Shown piece by piece: positions 57,614 through 64,000 of a stretch of DNA of 64,000 nt. Under the pieces are notes generated by a model. That model saw only the letters and a list, made by a program, of their open reading frames with translations. It made no database searches and was not told the origin of the DNA. The stretch spans positions 42,085,522 to 42,149,521 of the forward strand of contig CM056820.1 in NCBI GenBank assembly GCA_029852735.1. The letters are read 5' to 3'. Every line of letters starts with the position of its first letter. The first letter of the stretch is position 1. The position numbers and the translations under genes were made by a program. This DNA comes from Persea americana. Taxonomy: Eukaryota; Streptophyta; Magnoliopsida; Laurales; Lauraceae.

Positions 57614-60600
57614 TAAAAATATGTTTATCTTATAACTTATATATAGTAGATCACCTTTTGAGCATTATCACTGGGTGTTGCTAGTTGTGAAATATATTAA
57701 ATAAAAAATAGTTAAGCTATTGTGAACTCTCTTTGTAAGACGGCTATAATAACCTCCAATTAAGACCATCTTTTATGAATGCTTAATCTATTAAAACCTT
57801 ATTTGTTATCTCTGTTCTTATTCCAACAGAGCCATCCAAAATTGAGCCACTAAAACCCTTGTTCTCACATGCCCAAAAATGAGTTCTTTCATTTTTAAGG
57901 GAAATTGCCTCTACTTCTCATGATTAAATCGTGTGTCAAACGTTCTCATTTTCAAACCTGAGACATTTACGGAGACAATTTCTTCTCTTGTCTGTTCATT
58001 TCCTTCCATTTGCTTCCTCTCTACTTTAGAGCATTGGATACATGATTATTGGAGCACAAGCTTTGCTTTATTTTTTGACCTTGGGTGAAATCTTTTTGAT
58101 TATGGCCATGGGGTCTGAACATAGATCTCCTTTTCAGTTAAAAAGGTTCATGCTTCGCCTTGTGATATGGCGGTTGTCACGTGATCAGTTTGGTCAGTAC
58201 CTATCCAATACACGGCGTTCATCAATTCATTCACATTTTTGCAGATAACGCAACTTTGAGGATGAATTTGCTTTTACTGGTAGCTTCACTGTATCGATTC
58301 TTGATGATTGTCATTTTTGTTTGAGTTTGGAGGAATTTCCGACGGCAATTTGTTTCTACTGCAATGGGAATTTCTGCGAACACAATACCAGTTGCTTGAA
58401 GAATCTAAAATTCCTTATCGGATGAAATGTTACTTTTGACATAAATTCATCAAATTCCAACTTCCTAAACTCTTGTCATGCTTGATTATTTTGAAAACAC
58501 GTTGAAGGACAACATTTGAAGAAATTGTATTGATCTGCAATGGTAATTCTCAAAACGCTGAGTGCCGAACTTCTGGGCTTGCTGCGGCACCCAGCGTCAT
58601 TGTAGATTTTGGTTTTGCATTTGGTCTCAAATGGGCTGGTCAAAATCCAACCCTCAGCCTGTTCCAAACGAACCCAACCTAAATCCCACTTTTAGTCAAA
58701 GTTTGGTCAAGTCATTTTGTGTTTACCCCAGTGCAAGTTGCATCCCTGGGCGCCCATGTTTGTGGATGCGGGCTTAGTGACGCTTCTACAAGTTGGGTCG
58801 GCTTAAACAGTTTGACCTTCAATGAATGCAAGCCATGTGAGTTAGGTGATATTGACCGGCAAAGAGTGCAGGTCGAAGTTCCTTGACCCATTTAAAAAAT
58901 GGATTGGATATAGGTTGGACTTCACCCCGTAGATATGCCCTGCAATTTGGCCCACTCAAATCTCATGTTTACTATAAAAAAAAAAAAAACAAAAAGTTCC
59001 ACCACACCATGCTGGTCCAGGGAGCAGATAGTTTTAGGTAGTCGCACCTGCCTCTTGGCCAAGTTAGTACCAAAAAAAAAAAAAAAAAAGGAAGCTTTTT
59101 TTTTTCACAATTGGTACTAACATGAGGGGGGCTTCCGAAACAAGTTAATTCCAATTCAAGATCTGAGAAGGGAAGAGGTAGACAAGAAAGCTGCCTTCTC
59201 TCGTCCACTACCATTTTTACGCAGGAGCGACTCGTCGGCTTCGTCGCGTCAACGTTGGATTCTTCGGTACTTCCAGTTTCCGTGTCGCCTACCTTCCACT
59301 TGGATCTCGTGGTTCTCCTTCGTTGCCAACCGCACACGGGGAATGATTGGAAGGATATATCTTTTTTTTTTTTTTGATTACTCAGTATCTAAAATATTTG
59401 AAGTCTTGAATTTTTTCGGATAGCCATTTCTACCAGATCTCGGGAGGGACAGGGAAAATACTTTTCAATATTTCTCTTTGGGTGGAGCCCACTCCTCAAT
59501 ACTCTTACTCAGGTGGAACCCGGCCGACGCACTTTTGGCGACACGAATTTTTTTTTTTTTATATAAAATCATTCCTTTTAGAATTCGAACTCACAACAAG
59601 TTGGCTCTGTTATCATTTTAAATTTTTTAGTTAGTTGTTCCTGCCAAAACCTACATTAATAGAAGGCGTAAAAATACTTTTCGATAAAACCTAAGTTTGA
59701 AATCATAACCATTGATTCTCAAGCCGTAGTCCTAACAAATTGTGATATTGAGATTTTAATAATATAAAACACCTTTAATTATTATAGGTACCACAGAGGG
59801 TCAAGTCAACCCAGGGGTTGGTCCCACAAGTATCAAGCAATAAAGTAGCAACAGACTAGATCCATTTCCGGTCCGGGTGCATCGGCCCTGAACCAATTAT
59901 GTCATGACACTTACAACACAATTGAGTTCGAACAAGGTGCACTTAAAAGTACAGAAAAAATCTCTCCTGTGCCCATCGGTTCCGTCCTAGATGGAGGACT
60001 CACCTCTGAATACACATCACGAGTGGACTGGATGCACTGTGTGCAGGTACACAGTACCGTGGGGAACATTTTTTCCAAAGTACAATGGTGCATATAAGAG
60101 TGTGCTGGTGTTGCTTTTATTGATCATCACAAGTCTTAATCCTTTTTATTTGCATTCCATTTTTGCACTTTTACATGGAGGGCTACCTATCATCAACATA
60201 CACACAGGAATATACGCAGACTATGCTTATTGAATTTTAGCATAATAAGTGTACGCAATCATTGTTAAGCTTTAATGACCTACAACTGAGGGTCAAGACC
60301 ATTGGATTTGTTTGATATTCATGCATTCTTATGGCTCCAAAGGAAGTGGGAGTTAAAAAAAAAAAGGAAGAAGAAAAAACACCCACATGCAAGGCAATCT
60401 GGCTCATTAATTCTACAAATACATGTTACTTTATTTACTACAAAGTAGAAACTGGAAAGCTCATTTTCAGTAAAACATGTTTTGATTGAACACAATATTC
60501 ATTTTTGTTTTTTTTTCATTGATTCTTGGCATTATATGATTCAGATTCAAAATAATCTAGCTCATTGTTAAATAAGCTGAACCCAAAATTGTTGGGATGA

Positions 60601-60999
60601 GGCTTTGATGATGTGATTGATTATTTCAAATTAACCCATATTTTTAGAATTCAAATTAATATCATATCATTTCTTCCAAGATATGATCCTACCAAATTGA
60701 ATTGCATAGGTTTGTGAATCTGTTCTTTGACATCAAAGTTTTAATGAAATAAAAGTTACAAAAGATACATTTAACTCATAGGTAAATATTATCCTCATTG
60801 ATACAACCTGATAGCAGCCATTACAAAAAGCATTGGTTATTCATCCAATGTTCATTTAACCAGAGATGGACATAGTCAAAGAACTCAGAGAAATCCTTGA
60901 AGAGGATGAAAAAAAAGGTTAAAAAGCACTCAGGAGTAGTTAATTAAATAAGAAGGATGAAATGTCGTCGAATTTGGATTTTTGCTGATCCTAGTGTGA
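57614..60999. other. Intergenic DNA, no gene seen
   Basis: Contains the second copy of a decayed repeat (about 58620-58965), A runs at about 58976-58990 and 59072-59088, and T runs at about 59360-59374. A minus-strand frame at 58972-59337 is partly built from homopolymers and matches nothing I know. The right end is the 3' flank of the gene ending at 61000. Confidence 0.4.
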
Positions 61000-61149
61000 T
61001 CAAGCACAGAAGGATGGCACTTTAGGAACTCCTTGTCGCTGCAACTCCATCAACACACTATCCATGGATGGGGGCTTTAGCCCAAGAGGAAGTGGCAACC
61101 ATGGCTTGGCTAAAACATCCCCAACGGCTGCATCTACGGTCTCTTTTGT
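61000..61149 (-). CDS. Last exon of the unrecognised gene
   Basis: Acceptor TTGTTACAG, 49 residues and TGA at 61000-61002. The motif LPLPLGLKPPSMDSVLMELQ is the most distinctive part. Confidence 0.68.
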   Translation of the reverse strand, partial: TKETVDAAVGDVLAKPWLPLPLGLKPPSMDSVLMELQRQGVPKVPSFCA

Positions 61150-64000
61150 CTGTAACAACACAAACCACAGCAATGAGTTGAGAAGTTTGGTGTAAACCAA
61201 TTAAGAACCATCTATCTGGGGTAATTTGTAATGTAGGCAATATGGGTGTGTGGTCAATTTGTTATTCATATGGCCAATATGTATCGATGGTTGCCAATCA
61301 TAGAAAAGGTTCGGATTTGAGGATCTTAGTTGGGATGATTAAGGGATAACCTTGATGTGTCTCAATAGGAGGGGCATGAGTATATTCTATTCATGATTGG
61401 TTAGTGAGGCCAAATAGCTTAAAAACCCCGTCATGCCATGTTTGCAGTCCATGCTTAAAAATGATCACTTGGAGGATGGCGATCACCGTAGATTTAAGGC
61501 AGAAAAGGGGTGGGGGTGGGGAGAGATTTGTTTCAAATTGAAATGCTTGCCAATTCTCAGGAATTGAACGTGCATGAGTGTTTGAATTGTTCATTGGTGC
61601 GTCTCATTGTTTTAGTTCTTGATAGTTTCTTCCTTATATAAGAATAGTAAACAAAAATTGCAAAATCTGTATGGTGGCCACCAATTTATGAGTGTAGGAA
61701 AAATCTGATGGATATTGAACCACACATAATTACCATGCAAGTAAATTTGTGGGGCGCACCTAAGATGCATGCCAATCAATGGGGGTGAGGGGAATGCAAA
61801 AGTCAGATGATGAAATAATTAAAAAAATCATCATAGTCAGATCAAGTTTTGTATGGATATCTTTGGCTCAAATTTCTCACTACTAAAAAAGATAATAATT
61901 TATCCAACAATAGGGATATGCTTGTGCAATGTGGAGGATTACTCAGTATGTAGAATAGAAAAGCCAATGTTTATTTGTATTTTTCACCTTTTTTTTTTTT
62001 TTTTTGTTGTTTGGTGCGATCGTTAAAGGTTTTTTTTTTTTTTTTTTTTCCTTCAATTGTGAGAAAACCATTCCCTATGAGAGATAGATAGGAAGCGGAA
62101 TAGCTTTTCTGTTGCACTGCAAAAAAGGAATCCACAATGCTGCGGAGTTCCAACGTGGCAAAATAGCTAAGTGTTAGTCTGAAAGAGATCAAAGTCGGGA
62201 GCATGGCAATTCACGAGTATCATTTGTGGGGTTAATTAATGGATAATAAGTAACCCCCTAGTTTCTCTCACCTGTTAGACGCCTTAGGATCTAGTTCACA
62301 TATACTAATAAGTTTTTTAGTTGAGAGTTAAACTCACAGTAGATGAAAGACCCGGTCAAAATGCATTTAGAGCTAAAAAGATAGAATACCTTGATACGTT
62401 CTCTGTATTTTATACTTAAAAGATTGATTTTTCACATGGAGGATTCCATGCATCCAGGATCTTCAAGTCCAATGGATGAACTTTTGGTAGGAGTCGGGCT
62501 AGATGGTCTGATTACTGCGGGGAAGGAAGACCAAGATAAAGATGATGATATATTGCCTGTTTGGCATTGTATAATTCCTCACATGGAACGGTCTCATGAC
62601 TTCCACTGAGACGCATAGTTGGAGCCTGGATTACGTAGATCACTAGACCACAATTCTCAATTGTAGTTCACCTTATAGCACTTCATTACGTAGATCACTA
62701 GACCACAATTCTCAATTGTAGTTCACCTTATAGCACTTCATTCCGGTCTACTGCCGTAAGATGAGCTTATTGTTGAGAACAAGGGGCTGGCCAATTAGTT
62801 GGGTCCCCCAATTTTTACTTTACTGCTTAGTATTTGATCTTTGGGTCACTCTTTCAATGGGAGTAGGCTTCTTTCCCATGGTTGGGGATGGGACAACCCC
62901 TAGTTGTTTTGATTGCTTGGCTTAAAAATGTAAGAACATAAAGTTTATTAGGTCATCATTCCCCTAATTAGCAGGTCTTGGACAACTTGGTTCCTAGCCT
63001 TTACTTGAAAAGTGGTATTCAGCTTACTCATCTCATAATAAGCTTGAGCCATTTAAGACAAAGAGCACATTTGCATGCTTGCTTCTCCACAAAAGCAGAA
63101 AGGAAAATCAATATATTTTTCCATGGAGAACCTTAATTTATTTCATTTGGTGCAATTCTTTTTCTTGAGGAAAAGTGCCACACTAGTTCAATTTTTGATG
63201 ATTCCATAGAAAGGAGTTTCCAATGTGGGTTGGAAAGGCAGCTGTTCCATGGAAAAGCAGAAGTTGGCAAAATACGTTTACGTGAATGCATATTTGCTCA
63301 TGACTTATTACATGTAAAATAATGAACCAGGCTTCTATTAATTCTGCAATCTAAATCATAAATCAGTTATCATCGGACTGAATCACATTGTACAGAACTA
63401 GGTTAGGAAACCATGGGGGTAGAAAAAGCTAGGTTACCCTAGTGAGGGTGCTAAATTATTGCTTAATATGATAAATATAATCATACAATAAGAAAAAAGA
63501 GAAGTTAGTTCCGACCACTTGATGCATCTTTGATGTGATACCTTGGACAAATGAATATGACAAACATGGTCTGAAAGCTATGATATATTAAAAATTGGTA
63601 AATCTTTAACTAGGTTATAGGCATTAACAATACAAGGGGGGAAAACAAAAGAAAAGACAAGAACAGAAAAGAGAAGGCAGTTTCTTACCGGATGAGATTC
63701 AAGCTGAAGATGGGAGTCCATATGGGGGCTTGGGATGGCAATGCTGTTGTCTGGTTTATACAGGGAGTGGGGAGGAATGCCTGGGACTAATGGAGCCGAA
63801 AACTTCTGCAGTCATTGACCAACAAGGGTAAAAATTGCTACTCATGCATGTGACACCTATCAGTTACCATTTACCAGTAAAAACACATGCGATATGGTGG
63901 GAAGTTAAAGAATACAACCAAAACTGAAGAAAAAGTACTCCAAATACTAACAAAGTAAAGGAGAAGAAGATACCATTGTGGTTAGTGGCTGTGGAAAGCA
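61000..64000 (-). CDS. 3' end of an unrecognised plant gene, three exons, continues past the window
   Basis: Three exons on the minus strand join in phase 0 with GT-AG introns: 63974-64000 (partial), 63689-63805 and 61000-61149. They encode CFPQPLTTM, then FSAPLVPGIPPHSLYKPDNS and HMDSHLQLESHP, then KPWLPLPLGLKPPSMDSVLM and ELQRQGVPKVPSFCA before stop. The sequence is Pro/Ser-rich with no catalytic signature, which would suit the C-terminal tail of a transcription factor. A MYB-related factor came to mind from the PLPLGLKPPS-type motif, but I am not sure and give no name. The start and any DNA-binding domain lie outside the window. Confidence 0.65.
61150..63688 (-). other. Intron of the unrecognised gene (2.5 kb)
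   Basis: Non-coding. T runs at 61989-62005 and 62031-62050, and a 55-bp exact tandem duplication at 62630-62740. No transposon ends recognised. Confidence 0.5.
62630..62740. repeat. 55-bp tandem duplication
   Basis: The unit starts 'attacgtagatcactagacc' and ends 'tagcacttc', repeated twice without a mismatch, so the event is recent or the repeat is an assembly duplication. Confidence 0.92.
63689..63805 (-). CDS. Penultimate exon of the unrecognised gene
   Basis: Acceptor GACTGCAG, donor CCG|GTAAGA, 39 codons, phase 0 at both ends. Pro-rich. Confidence 0.65.
63974..64000 (-). CDS. Partial exon of the unrecognised gene at the window edge
   Basis: Donor ATG|GTATCT. Only 27 bases are visible (CFPQPLTTM). 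The frame is inferred from the next exon. Confidence 0.5.

Noticed and set aside
58972..59337. 121-codon minus-strand frame
   Set aside because: Both ends are translations of A/T homopolymers. The middle part is GC-richer and could be a gene scrap, but nothing was recognised.
1..64000. CRISPR arrays, operons or bacterial-type systems
   Set aside because: No spaced direct repeats of the right kind. Spliced genes, TATA box and plant transposons show a nuclear plant genome.

Overview
The window reads as nuclear DNA of a flowering plant. It is AT-rich, its genes are split by GT-AG introns, and intergenic and intronic space is full of hAT elements, MITEs, LTR relics and LINE remnants. The lineage cannot be fixed from the sequence alone; the repeat style would fit a magnoliid or another early-diverging angiosperm, but that is a weak guess.

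Layout, left to right. Positions 1-8674 are repeat-rich intergenic DNA with a probable 3-kb solo LTR (2062-5069), a hAT-like MITE (5759-6518), a 32-base G run and a tRNA-like SINE relic. A small minus-strand gene for a conserved plant protein of the At3g17950-like type lies at 8675-10711. After a MITE-bearing intergenic stretch comes a single-exon, secreted protein E6-like gene on the minus strand (16957-17613, TATA box at 17696-17703). About 6.7 kb of non-coding DNA follows.

The main feature is one 29-kb minus-strand gene (24289-53320) with 22 coding exons, reconstructed here exon by exon. All junctions are GT-AG and all phases agree, giving an unbroken protein of 1009 residues. It is a glycogen/starch phosphorylase (GT35) with the PLP lysine and phosphate-site residues kept. 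It is unlike the two classical plant isozymes: a Ser/Leu-rich presequence is followed by an ACT domain (about residues 79-150) fused ahead of the phosphorylase domain, and the acidic insertion of plastidial Pho1 is absent. An amino-acid-type sensor domain on a glucan phosphorylase suggests allosteric coupling of carbon reserves to another metabolite.

The introns of this gene are a transposon refuge. Intron 3 holds a complete but mutationally dead Ac-type hAT element (43974-49542, 8-bp TSD). Intron 13 holds a 1.5-kb non-autonomous relative in opposite orientation (32911-34419, its own 8-bp TSD). Intron 19 holds a 329-bp solo LTR with a perfect TSD. Introns 7 and 10 carry MITEs and intron 12 a 5'-truncated LINE.

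Downstream of the phosphorylase (53321-60999) are MITEs and degenerate repeats. The last three exons of an unrecognised minus-strand gene (61000 to the window edge) end the window.
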